Position numbers and translations under genes: made by a program. A DNA stretch of 64,000 nucleotides from assembly GCF_900156345.1 (NCBI RefSeq), contig NZ_FTPP01000001.1, positions 1,178,001 to 1,242,000 on the forward strand, given 5' to 3'. The first letter of the stretch is position 1. The number at the start of each line of letters is the position of its first letter. The DNA comes from Pontibacter indicus (lineage in GTDB: Bacteria; Bacteroidota; Bacteroidia; Cytophagales; Hymenobacteraceae). A model generated the notes under the pieces. The model did not search any database, was not told the DNA's origin, and saw nothing but the letters and a program-made list of their open reading frames with translations. Below, piece after piece: positions 35,666 to 43,741 of this stretch.

Positions 35666-36889
35666 TCACCGTTTAAGCGCAAGGACTTTATCTAGGTCTG
35701 AACTTTTTAAGTCTTTATTACTTATTAATCCTCCAGCATATAACAGAGCATTTCGAATATCTTTTCTTCCAATACCAGATGCTTGTATTGTGTCTTTAGT
35801 AAAATCATAATCTACAGCATTTTTAAGATATTTATAAAAATCCACCTCCTCACTAATTATCTCTTTCTCTAAAATTCTTCTCAGCAAATCAAAAACCGCC
35901 TGGACACCTACGGTTTTGTAAATGTAAGACTTCGAATTATACTCCTTCCATATTGTATCTTTTGCAACCTTTAGGAAGGTCGATATAATTTTATAAATAA
36001 CCTCATCTTCCTTATCTAAAAAGTGACTCCTAAGTGGAGAACTATCCTTAAAAGGTTTGACCATACTCCGACTTCTCTTGCCCCAAATATTTTCTTGAGC
36101 CATTTCAACTCTATCTCTTTTAGGCTTAGTACTAATCAAATTTAATATGCCATCAACAATCGTGGCAGTAGATACAGACCATTGTTTGCTGTCGCTAAAG
36201 ATTCGGTTATGTAGCTCTGAAGAGATAGTAGGAGCAATCTTAATGTGTCCTTTTAAGGGGCTCTCTGTAAAATTTAAACGTCTTGTAAAATATACAGCTA
36301 ATTTCTCGGGATTCCATGAATGTTGAGGTTCATCTTCAACATTAAAACCAAACTGTTCTAATGCCAGACTTTTATCCACTTTCTTTTGATTACCGTTGAT
36401 TGTAGCAAATAGAAATGCTTGATATGAATTTGGTAAGTCAAAGAATATCGAACAAGGTAATTCAACATCTAAGCGGCTCTTATCTTTAAGATAAGGATCT
36501 TCAAATCCTTTCATACGATGTTGACCATCAATTATAGCAGCTAGTTTACTATGAGATGGAATTCTTAATCTGTATAGATTATCGTCTACATGATGTATGT
36601 CCCAACGTATAGCCTCATCATTCACTAACTCACCTTCCTCATTATAATTTACAGCTAAAATTATAGAATTAGGGAATGCCATTTCTACTGAATCAATATA
36701 CCTGCCAATTTCGACTAATCTTTTATGATCTATCTTCCTTTGGCTTCCGTGAAGCTTTCCTTTTTCATCTTGGTATTGTAACTTTTCTGAGAAAGTAATT
36801 TTTAATAAATCACTGGCTTTCAGAGATGCGATGTAAAAGTCACAAAGGGGTTGCTCAACTCGCAAAGCAAATACATCAAGAAAACTCAT
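35666..36889 (-). CDS. dndB: DndB, DGQHR-domain regulator of phosphorothioation
   Basis: This 407-residue protein carries the defining DGQHR motif (residues 121-125, AAIIDGQHRMKGFED). DndB proteins are transcriptional regulators or accessory factors of DNA phosphorothioation and are not needed for the chemistry. A mixed alpha/beta N-terminal domain and a helical C-terminal part are consistent. It is the last gene of the minus-strand dnd operon. Its ATG overlaps the stop of the preceding membrane-protein gene by one base (TAATG). In most known clusters dndB lies first, next to dndC, so the distal position here is unusual. Confidence 0.88.
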   Translation of the reverse strand: MSFLDVFALRVEQPLCDFYIASLKASDLLKITFSEKLQYQDEKGKLHGSQRKIDHKRLVEIGRYIDSVEMAFPNSIILAVNYNEEGELVNDEAIRWDIHHVDDNLYRLRIPSHSKLAAIIDGQHRMKGFEDPYLKDKSRLDVELPCSIFFDLPNSYQAFLFATINGNQKKVDKSLALEQFGFNVEDEPQHSWNPEKLAVYFTRRLNFTESPLKGHIKIAPTISSELHNRIFSDSKQWSVSTATIVDGILNLISTKPKRDRVEMAQENIWGKRSRSMVKPFKDSSPLRSHFLDKEDEVIYKIISTFLKVAKDTIWKEYNSKSYIYKTVGVQAVFDLLRRILEKEIISEEVDFYKYLKNAVDYDFTKDTIQASGIGRKDIRNALLYAGGLISNKDLKSSDLDKVLALKR

Positions 36890-37341
36890 TAGAAACGCCC
36901 TCCTAAAGTTGAATAATTATCGTAACTCGGATTCTTATGCTTAACATATAACCATACTATCCAAGATAAGGCTGTAAAAGCCCATGCATAAATAATGGAT
37001 TGGTCTAAACGGGAAAACTTAGAGTCTACAAGCGATTTATATATTAAAAAAGCCGCAAGTATTATTATTACTAGAATAATAAAAAATTCTAATTCATTTT
37101 TATTAAACTCATTATTTGTCTTAAACAAATATCTTATTCGATCAATAAAAGCAACCATTACTAAAGCAATCGAATAGGTAATTAGATTCCAAGGTAGCCC
37201 ATTCCAGGTACTCTCCTGAATACAATCGTATTGAGCCTTATCGAACGCAAATGGCAACCATACACCAAGTGAGCTTAATAGCATGATGGTAATTGCAAAG
37301 TATAATGCATTTACTGAAATATTTATGAGTTTGCCTTTCAT
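36889..37341 (-). CDS. Four-helix membrane protein inside the dnd operon, unknown
   Basis: I recognise no family for this 150-residue protein. It has four hydrophobic helices, near residues 10-30, 50-72, 82-103 and 115-135, with charged loops between (for example DRIRYLFKTNNEFNKNE) and a short soluble tail. There is no signal peptide beyond the first helix. The gene starts 10 nt after the dndE-like gene and its stop overlaps dndB by one base, so it is co-expressed with the modification enzymes. A membrane effector, an anchor for the Dnd complex or an accessory passenger are all possible. No function can be claimed. Confidence 0.7.
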   Translation of the reverse strand: MKGKLINISVNALYFAITIMLLSSLGVWLPFAFDKAQYDCIQESTWNGLPWNLITYSIALVMVAFIDRIRYLFKTNNEFNKNELEFFIILVIIILAAFLIYKSLVDSKFSRLDQSIIYAWAFTALSWIVWLYVKHKNPSYDNYSTLGGRF

Positions 37342-37351
37342 AATTACTATG

Positions 37352-38902
37352 TTATGCTCTGAACAACTCTCCTGCTCTAAATTCTTTAAGATTAGAAACT
37401 ACCTGATACTTCTGTATCTTCTCCATGCTACTTTTAAGTTTATTGGCTTCTTTCTCTCCTATTCCTAAGAACTTGCTCATCATTTTCAGGTTTGTTTTGT
37501 CTTTAATATCGAACAAGAAAGCTGTTTCGCACATGCTAGAAAAATCAAAAGAAGGCTGATTAAATTCTTCTATACCTTGAGAAAGAAGTACAACGGAGAC
37601 ACCTTTAGAACGTATCTCACGGAGAATTTTTTCAAGCAAGTCCTGAGATTTCTTCTCTTTAAAAATCACATGGGCTTCATCTATAAGTAGCACATATCGC
37701 ATACCTTGGTACTTGCCCTCTATAGGGGCATTTTCCATGTTCATGAATATGTTATAGATATAGTTAATTAGTAAGAAGACAGCTGTAAAACGTACTGCCT
37801 TTGGTAAGTCTCCTGAAAGACTTAGATAGTGGTTCTTGTTCAAAAAGCTATTCTTTAAATCAACCTTAGATTCAAATAGCTCTAGTTCACTTAAACTCTG
37901 CAGTACTTCTCGTAGTTTACTGGCTTTATCTCCCTCTGCATCTAAAACAAAATTAAAGATGTCATTGAATGATGGATATCCCCCATTCTTTTTGGCAGCA
38001 AAGGCATCACGAGTAGCATCCCTCAGCGTTTGTACCTGATTTTTTCCTATCCCAGAGTAAGCCTCTATTATATCAACAAACTTATTGATACCCATGATCT
38101 TATTCTTCTCATTCACATTGTCTATGAAAGACAGTGGATTAAGAGGAAACGGGGTATGAGGGGCATCAATATAAACTGCTTTAGTTTGATCAAAGAATGG
38201 CCTTAAGCTTTGCTCATCCTCCTTTTTTAAACCTTTAAAGTCTAGGTAAATGAAGTTTACTTCACCTTTCGATGATTCGACAACTTGTTTCAGGAAGTTA
38301 TTAGCAAAATACGTTTTTCCAGTACCGGAATTGCCTGCTACAGCGACGTGTGCATTATTATGTATAGAAGTGTCATTCAGATTAAAGAAGATTTGCTCCT
38401 CAGAATCAATCTCTTTTCCAACCAAAATTCTAATTGCATCAGCATAATAACTCTTTTTAATTGTTTGATTAAAGTTTTTAACTGCATCTAAACTAATTTC
38501 AGCATCTTCTAGTGCTTCGATACCATTGGCCACATTCTCTAAAAGGAAGTCAAGGCCAGAATAACTTTTATTATTCTCAAAGAGCCTATTAATTAATTCT
38601 AGGCCATGATCAATATGCATCTTAATGTACTTACCGATGCTTGCATCAGTCTTGTACAAACCATAATGCTGGCAAGTTAAAGCAATGTAATAATCACGGT
38701 AGCTGCCAAACAGGATATCATCTTTGTATTCTTTCCCTTTGCTGTCTTTTAAATCTGTTTCCAGATTAAGCTTCTCACCTTTTGCAAGAGAATAGCTAAA
38801 AGCAATTCTTGATATATGATTCTCAGAAGGTAGGTTTATCCTCCTTGTAAGCTCCTGTACAACTACCTTGTTGGCTTCAGAAGTCTTTATATTAAATTGC
38901 AT
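37352..38902 (-). CDS. dndE: DndE fused to HerA/FtsK-like ATPase (DndEi type)
   Basis: Residues 1 to about 125 resemble DndE, the small DNA-binding protein of phosphorothioation (LTRRINLPSENHISRIAFSY and the FGSYRDYYIAL / IKMHIDHGLELI helices). The remainder is a HerA-type ATPase with Walker A GNSGTGKT at 190-197 and a Walker B-like YVLLIDEAHVIF. DndE is normally ~110-130 residues, so this 516-residue protein is a fusion like the DndEi helicase described from Riemerella anatipestifer. The ATPase probably unwinds or moves DNA during sulfur insertion. The start overlaps dndD by 11 nt, and the dndD/dndC junction overlaps by the same amount. Confidence 0.85.
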   Translation of the reverse strand: MQFNIKTSEANKVVVQELTRRINLPSENHISRIAFSYSLAKGEKLNLETDLKDSKGKEYKDDILFGSYRDYYIALTCQHYGLYKTDASIGKYIKMHIDHGLELINRLFENNKSYSGLDFLLENVANGIEALEDAEISLDAVKNFNQTIKKSYYADAIRILVGKEIDSEEQIFFNLNDTSIHNNAHVAVAGNSGTGKTYFANNFLKQVVESSKGEVNFIYLDFKGLKKEDEQSLRPFFDQTKAVYIDAPHTPFPLNPLSFIDNVNEKNKIMGINKFVDIIEAYSGIGKNQVQTLRDATRDAFAAKKNGGYPSFNDIFNFVLDAEGDKASKLREVLQSLSELELFESKVDLKNSFLNKNHYLSLSGDLPKAVRFTAVFLLINYIYNIFMNMENAPIEGKYQGMRYVLLIDEAHVIFKEKKSQDLLEKILREIRSKGVSVVLLSQGIEEFNQPSFDFSSMCETAFLFDIKDKTNLKMMSKFLGIGEKEANKLKSSMEKIQKYQVVSNLKEFRAGELFRA

Positions 38903-40985
38903 TATACAGACTGTTGTATGTATTTAAAAATTCACTTGGGGCAATGGCCTTGAATTCGGACTTATCTTCATGTAGATTATTAATCAAGAATGTGCCCGCT
39001 ATACTTGGGAAGAGAATATCAAATTCTTTAGAGGTAAGTTCCTTATTGATCAAAGGGAATAACACAACTTGGTCAGACACATTAGGATAGAAATACCTAA
39101 CTATATTCTCCGCATGATGCTCATCAAACTTTTGCATAGGTGAGTCAATAAATACAGGGAACTGGATATCTGACTCTTCGACCAGCCCTCGTAGAAGTGC
39201 GGTTGCATACATCTGCTGCTCGCCTTTAGACAAAGATTCCTTTTTTATCTCTTCACCTCTACTATTAAGCAGCACAATATCTATGTCTTCACCTATTATA
39301 TCAACTCTTACATTTTTGATAAAACCTTTCTTATGCATAAGAGTCGATAGTCCTTTAAGTATCTGATCTTCTAATGATTTCTTCTTCTGCTCTTTAAAAT
39401 TCGCTATGAAATCTTTCAGGTTATTTACTAGTCGAGAAGCCAACTCATCTTTTTCCTTATTAGCTGCTGCTACATCGAGTTTTTTTGATATGGCCTCTAT
39501 ATTTTTTATTTTTTGAGTTTTCTCATTTGAGAACTCTCCTATCTCTCGGTTTAAAGATTCAATGGTTTGATCAATGTGGATTACTTCATTATCTAATGAA
39601 TCCTTTTTAGCCCTAAAAATTGCAATTACAGGGTCTTCTTGGTTAGCTTCAGCATCCTTTAATCTCCTTCTTATAGTATTGAGATCATTTTTGGCTTGTA
39701 TATAATCACCGTTAATCCTTTTAAATGCTTCTTTAAAAGATAACTTGATATTATTAATTAAAGAGTTTACCTCATTAACCTGGGTTTTTGAAAACTCATG
39801 AAGCGTTTGAAAGTCCTCAGGTAAATCTGGGGTATCAGGGTAAAAGTGTTTCTTAATTAACTCCTGAAAGGTATTTTGATAGAAAGATCTAACACGATGG
39901 TCTATTACCAAATCATCGGGTCGCTGTACCTCAGCTAGTTCTGTTAGGATTTTGTTAGTCGATTCTTTTACATTATCTACTTGATACTTAGCTGTTTTGA
40001 AATCAGTCTCGTTTTTAATCTGCTTCGAGACCTCAAGAAGTGAACCTCCAGCGATCGCAAAAGGTATCAGTTCATAACTTTCCTTAAGTTCATTTTGGAG
40101 CTCTTTTAAACGAAATGATAACTTTTCTTCTTCGATTCGCAATTCAGCTAGCTCTTCCATCGTAATTTTGCTGCCAGCGCGAATCAACTTTTCCTGAATA
40201 TCTCTCGATTCTTTGTTCTTTTCGCTTCGCTGTTCTTTTAATTCCGATATGCGACTTTGATTATCCTCAATCTTAACTTCAAAGGATTCTACATCACTTC
40301 TAAGGTTTATAAGTTCAATCTTTTCTTTACTACTAGCCGAATCTTGTCTTAATCTGAGCTGTAGTGTTTCCAACTCGTTCTTTAGGTCTTCATACTTCTT
40401 TATACCTAAAACTTCTGAATAAGCCTGACTTAACTTTCTTCTCTGCTCAGCAGTATTTATTTCTGCAAGCGTTACAATTTTTTCTGCATCAAAGAAAAAG
40501 AACTTAGCTATCTCTTTAGGTAAGATAAAATCCCTGATGAAAATTTCAGGGCCTACTTCTTTCGATAATTCGTTTGCATATCCGTCCACTAAAATTTCGA
40601 CTTCATCAGCAGTACTAGTAATCGTGTCGAAGCTTCTAGTGACCTTTATTTCCTTACAAGGAATATCAGCAATATTAACATTGTTGAATGTTATAGAAAC
40701 TGAAAACTTAGTATCACCTTCCGCCTTAGCAAGGCGATTTAAAGAGTTAACGATATACTTACTATATCCTCCTTGGTCAGCGATCTCTTTATTATATAGG
40801 TCATCTACATCCTGCATTTGCTTACCATAGAGACACCATACCAAAGACATTAGAAACGTAGTTTTCCCAAAACCATTTCTGCCGCTTACTATAAAGATGT
40901 TTTTATCTTCCTCTGAAGTAAAATCGATTTTATTAAGCCCATTATAAATTCTAAAATTATAGAGCTCAATTTCCTTAATTATCAT
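38892..40985 (-). CDS. dndD: DndD, SMC/Rad50-like ATPase of phosphorothioation
   Basis: DndD is an ABC/SMC-type ATPase thought to nick or remodel DNA so sulfur can be inserted. The 697-residue protein has a Walker A near the N-terminus (SGRNGFGKTT, 34-43), long coiled-coil segments from about 190 to 560, and C-terminal signature and Walker B motifs (SLSKGEQQMYATALLRG, FPVFIDSPMQKFD). It lies between dndC and the dndE fusion, overlapping each by 11 nt, so the three are translationally coupled and probably made in a fixed ratio. Confidence 0.9.
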   Translation of the reverse strand: MIIKEIELYNFRIYNGLNKIDFTSEEDKNIFIVSGRNGFGKTTFLMSLVWCLYGKQMQDVDDLYNKEIADQGGYSKYIVNSLNRLAKAEGDTKFSVSITFNNVNIADIPCKEIKVTRSFDTITSTADEVEILVDGYANELSKEVGPEIFIRDFILPKEIAKFFFFDAEKIVTLAEINTAEQRRKLSQAYSEVLGIKKYEDLKNELETLQLRLRQDSASSKEKIELINLRSDVESFEVKIEDNQSRISELKEQRSEKNKESRDIQEKLIRAGSKITMEELAELRIEEEKLSFRLKELQNELKESYELIPFAIAGGSLLEVSKQIKNETDFKTAKYQVDNVKESTNKILTELAEVQRPDDLVIDHRVRSFYQNTFQELIKKHFYPDTPDLPEDFQTLHEFSKTQVNEVNSLINNIKLSFKEAFKRINGDYIQAKNDLNTIRRRLKDAEANQEDPVIAIFRAKKDSLDNEVIHIDQTIESLNREIGEFSNEKTQKIKNIEAISKKLDVAAANKEKDELASRLVNNLKDFIANFKEQKKKSLEDQILKGLSTLMHKKGFIKNVRVDIIGEDIDIVLLNSRGEEIKKESLSKGEQQMYATALLRGLVEESDIQFPVFIDSPMQKFDEHHAENIVRYFYPNVSDQVVLFPLINKELTSKEFDILFPSIAGTFLINNLHEDKSEFKAIAPSEFLNTYNSLYNAI

Positions 40986-42312
40986 TTCCTGCTACTTCTT
41001 TCTTTGCCTCTAAATATTCTTCCAATCTAACATCAATATCATTTTGAAGGCCTCTTTTGCGTAGCAGCAAGGCTTTCTTTTTCTGAATGCCAATCAGGTC
41101 TTGAATCAACTGGAGCTCTTCAAGGTCTTGTTTGCAAGATTTCTTCAAAAGCTCTTCTTCAACTCTGAACTTCTCCTCTTGTTTGCTCATATCAAGGTCT
41201 TTATTATAGATGCGGTTGTAGATATCTGCTACCTTATGATTAAAAATTCCATCGCGATACCAAGTTACTTGAATAGCAACTAGTTCTTGATGAGAAATAA
41301 GCTCAACACCACCTTCAGTATCCTGTATCTCTTTTTGCGCAATTAGAAGCTTTTCTAGGAAGTCTGCTCTTACCCAACTTTTATATGGCCCATAGAAACC
41401 TTCAGGTTTTTCTCGGCCATCACGCCCAAATTTTTCTCTATACTTCTCTCCGTTTTCACGTGTCTCTACTAGATAGTCTCTAAAATCCATCAAGGGCTCC
41501 ATCCATTCTTCTCCACTGTCAATAAGCCCCTCCATTGACTTATCTCTTTTAACAACAGTACATACCCAGCAACCAAACCTACTATTGCCGCAGCTCGGAC
41601 TCGTTTCGTCAATAACTAAAGGACAATCACCACTATTAGCATTTCTATAAAGAGTCACTAACTCTTTATTAGTACCTCCCCAAGGTGGCGCTACTTGATT
41701 AAGATATTGCCACAGTTCATTCGTTGTTATATCCTTAATCGGAGCATAGACAAAAGCATTAGGCAGCATATGCTTTCTGAGCCTATTTCCTTTTATAGCA
41801 TGCTTCTTTATAGATCTTGCTCTAGAAGAACTTTCATCACTTCTTGTACCGAGTAATATAATTGCTTCACCCTTCTCGCTTACTTTGTCTAGTATAAAGC
41901 GAGTTGTTGGATTTATTTTCAAGCGTTCAGTACACCATCTAAAGGTATTACTTGGGGCTGGATATCCTTTACCGATCAAATTAACCCAAAAAGTATCTTC
42001 TAGTCTTGGTATAGTTCTTATCACTTTGAATGGCATACCTGTTCTGACAGCAGCTTCTTCAATTTTCTTGAGAGTTTTTTCAATAAAAAGAACAACCTTA
42101 GGGTTCTCTACAAGGGTGTCATTACAAACAATGTAAATGTCTCTAGTCCAACTTAATTCTTCTATTTTTTTTATTGCGTTCCACACAACCTGCAATAACA
42201 TAGTAGAGTCTTTGCCTCCACTGAAACCAATAATCCAAGGACGATCGGGATTTTCGTCATGTAAATATTGGTCTATAATCTCCGCCTCTAAATAATTTAT
42301 ATTGAATAGCAT
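40975..42312 (-). CDS. dndC: DndC, PAPS reductase-like sulfurtransferase with Fe-S site
   Basis: DndC belongs to the adenine nucleotide alpha-hydrolase/PAPS reductase family. It activates the DNA backbone with ATP and carries sulfur received from DndA. The PP-loop SGGKDS lies at residues 31-36. Four cysteines, C230, C241, C248 and C251 (spacing x10, x6, x2), fit the family's 4Fe-4S site. A charged helical tail (about 385-445) follows. It is the first gene of the minus-strand operon, reading from the divergent gap shared with the HNH nuclease gene. Confidence 0.92.
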   Translation of the reverse strand: MLFNINYLEAEIIDQYLHDENPDRPWIIGFSGGKDSTMLLQVVWNAIKKIEELSWTRDIYIVCNDTLVENPKVVLFIEKTLKKIEEAAVRTGMPFKVIRTIPRLEDTFWVNLIGKGYPAPSNTFRWCTERLKINPTTRFILDKVSEKGEAIILLGTRSDESSSRARSIKKHAIKGNRLRKHMLPNAFVYAPIKDITTNELWQYLNQVAPPWGGTNKELVTLYRNANSGDCPLVIDETSPSCGNSRFGCWVCTVVKRDKSMEGLIDSGEEWMEPLMDFRDYLVETRENGEKYREKFGRDGREKPEGFYGPYKSWVRADFLEKLLIAQKEIQDTEGGVELISHQELVAIQVTWYRDGIFNHKVADIYNRIYNKDLDMSKQEEKFRVEEELLKKSCKQDLEELQLIQDLIGIQKKKALLLRKRGLQNDIDVRLEEYLEAKKEVAGNDN

Positions 42313-42477
42313 TTAGCTCTTTGTAAGGGTAATCGAGTAATTTTAATTTAAAGTATTAAAAATATAAAATATTATTTGTAAATCTGTAATTATATTAAAA
42401 GTTTAAACAGCTTTATCTATTAATAACTGACTGTGAACATTTTAGATTTTCACAACAGTTATTAAGCTTCCAATTAA
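42313..42477. promoter_or_regulatory. Divergent promoter region, dndC / SBD-HNH nuclease
   Basis: This 165-nt, very AT-rich gap lies between two divergent genes and must carry both promoters. Near-matches to the TAnnTTTG box occur (TATTATTTG with one extra base on the plus strand, TATATTTT on the minus strand). None is exact, so no TSS is proposed. Coordinated or opposed control of the two genes would act here. Confidence 0.5.
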
Positions 42478-43371
42478 ATGTCAGAATCCACTCTCGTCAC
42501 CTTGTTTCTTAACATTAACACATGGAAGAGTAACGGTGAACGCGCTCCACACAAACCACTCTTGCTATTACTTGCATTGGGAAAGTTGCAACAGGGGGAG
42601 TCAGACTTTATGCCTTATGCAGAAGTTGAGGAAAAGCTAAAGGACTTACTAATAGATTTTGGCCGTCCACAGAAAAATGTAAGACCTCATTATTCTTTCA
42701 TCCGGTTAGCCAACGATGGTATCTGGACACTTGATAAAGTTATACAGGTAAATTCTTCCGGCGATGCCAGCCCAAAGGAGCTCAGAGAGAAGCAGGTTGG
42801 TGGTAAGTTCACTGAAGAAATCACGCAACAGTTAAAGCAAAATCCACAACTGTTCAGAGAAGTGGTTCAAAGACTATTGGATGAGAACTTTCCTGACACA
42901 ATACATCAGGATATTCTCGATGCTGTTGGTATAGAATTAGATAAGCTTGGTGGTAGTTTCCAAGTCAGACGAATTCGAAAGCGCGATCCTCAATTCCGCG
43001 AAAGCATCCTGAGAGCCTACGAATACCAGTGTGCTGTTTGTGGTTTTGGCGTCCGTTTAAAGCATAAAGTCCTTGCATTGGAGGCTGCTCACATCATGTG
43101 GCACCAGGCTGGTGGACCCGATGTAGAAGTAAATGGTTTGGCTCTTTGTGCTACTCACCATAAGCTCTTCGATCTGGGTGCCTTTACTGTTAATCCTGAC
43201 TTACGACTGCTCGTATCAGATGAAGTGAACGGCATCGGTGCAAACGAATGGCTTCTGCAGCATCACGGCAAATCTATTCGGGCACCTCAGAAGAAGTCCT
43301 TTTATCCCAGTCCCGATTTCACCATCTGGCATGTCAATGAAGTGTTCAAAGGCGGATATAGAGACGTCTGA
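42478..43371 (+). CDS. Sulfur-binding-domain HNH endonuclease (phosphorothioate-dependent type)
   Basis: The N-terminal half (about 1-150) resembles the sulfur-binding domain of ScoMcrA/SprMcrA-like enzymes, including the NGERAPHKPLLLLLALGKL segment. The C-terminal part is an HNH_2 nuclease with a CAVC zinc pair (C185, C188), H205 (AAHIMWH), N219 and CATHH (C224, H228). Known members bind phosphorothioated DNA and cut nearby, acting as Type IV restriction. Here it sits divergent from dndC in the same island, although its base composition is less AT-rich than the dnd genes. It may recognise a phosphorothioated sequence different from the one the resident system makes, or it may be inactive. 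I see no lesion in its motifs. Confidence 0.85.
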   Translation: MSESTLVTLFLNINTWKSNGERAPHKPLLLLLALGKLQQGESDFMPYAEVEEKLKDLLIDFGRPQKNVRPHYSFIRLANDGIWTLDKVIQVNSSGDASPKELREKQVGGKFTEEITQQLKQNPQLFREVVQRLLDENFPDTIHQDILDAVGIELDKLGGSFQVRRIRKRDPQFRESILRAYEYQCAVCGFGVRLKHKVLALEAAHIMWHQAGGPDVEVNGLALCATHHKLFDLGAFTVNPDLRLLVSDEVNGIGANEWLLQHHGKSIRAPQKKSFYPSPDFTIWHVNEVFKGGYRDV

Positions 43372-43453
43372 TTGAGTTGCCCGGACTACCATTTTCATAT
43401 TACTTGCTCTAGCACAAGACCTTACTCTCCCACACTAATCATCAATAAAGAAA

Positions 43454-43495
43454 AAGCAGCAGTGTCACGCAAAAATCAGCGCGGCACTGCTGCTT
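43454..43495 (+). terminator. Hairpin terminator after the SBD-HNH gene
   Basis: An 11-bp perfect stem (AAGCAGCAGTG/CACTGCTGCTT) surrounds a 20-nt loop, 82 nt after the stop, with A-rich DNA on its left. It probably marks the right end of the island. The rest of the gap to 43741 is AT-rich and holds no gene. Confidence 0.65.
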
Positions 43496-43741
43496 CTCTG
43501 TTACACTGACCACCAGTCGCCAGGCAAAATTCAGGACAGGGCTTAATACAAAAAAAACACTCGTAAAGCCCTTCAACGAAATAAGAATCTTTCTCAAAAA
43601 CCTCACTTGCATTAATTCAAGCTGGTTTTCAAGCTATGTGCTATACCTACTCAAACTATATTAAAACATTTCTATAAATAAATGCGTTTATTTGTCTATC
43701 CTTATATCATTCACGCATAAAAACTTAAAGAAAAACCGCTT

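Larger units (their letters stand above)
34441..43371. other. DNA phosphorothioation (dnd) genomic island
   Basis: Seven genes sit in visibly AT-rich DNA: dndA on the plus strand; dndC, dndD, a dndE-helicase fusion, a membrane-protein gene and dndB on the minus strand; and a plus-strand SBD-HNH nuclease gene. The AGGTATA word common in the rest of the window is nearly absent. No integrase, transposase, tRNA or flanking direct repeat was found, so the mode of entry is unknown. Confidence 0.8.

Noticed and set aside
34441..43371. Integrative element with integrase and att sites
   Set aside because: The island is compositionally foreign, but no integrase, transposase, tRNA target or flanking direct repeats could be found.
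34441..43371. dndFGH, pbe or ssp restriction genes
   Set aside because: The only extra genes in the locus are the membrane protein and SBD-HNH genes, and neither resembles those families.
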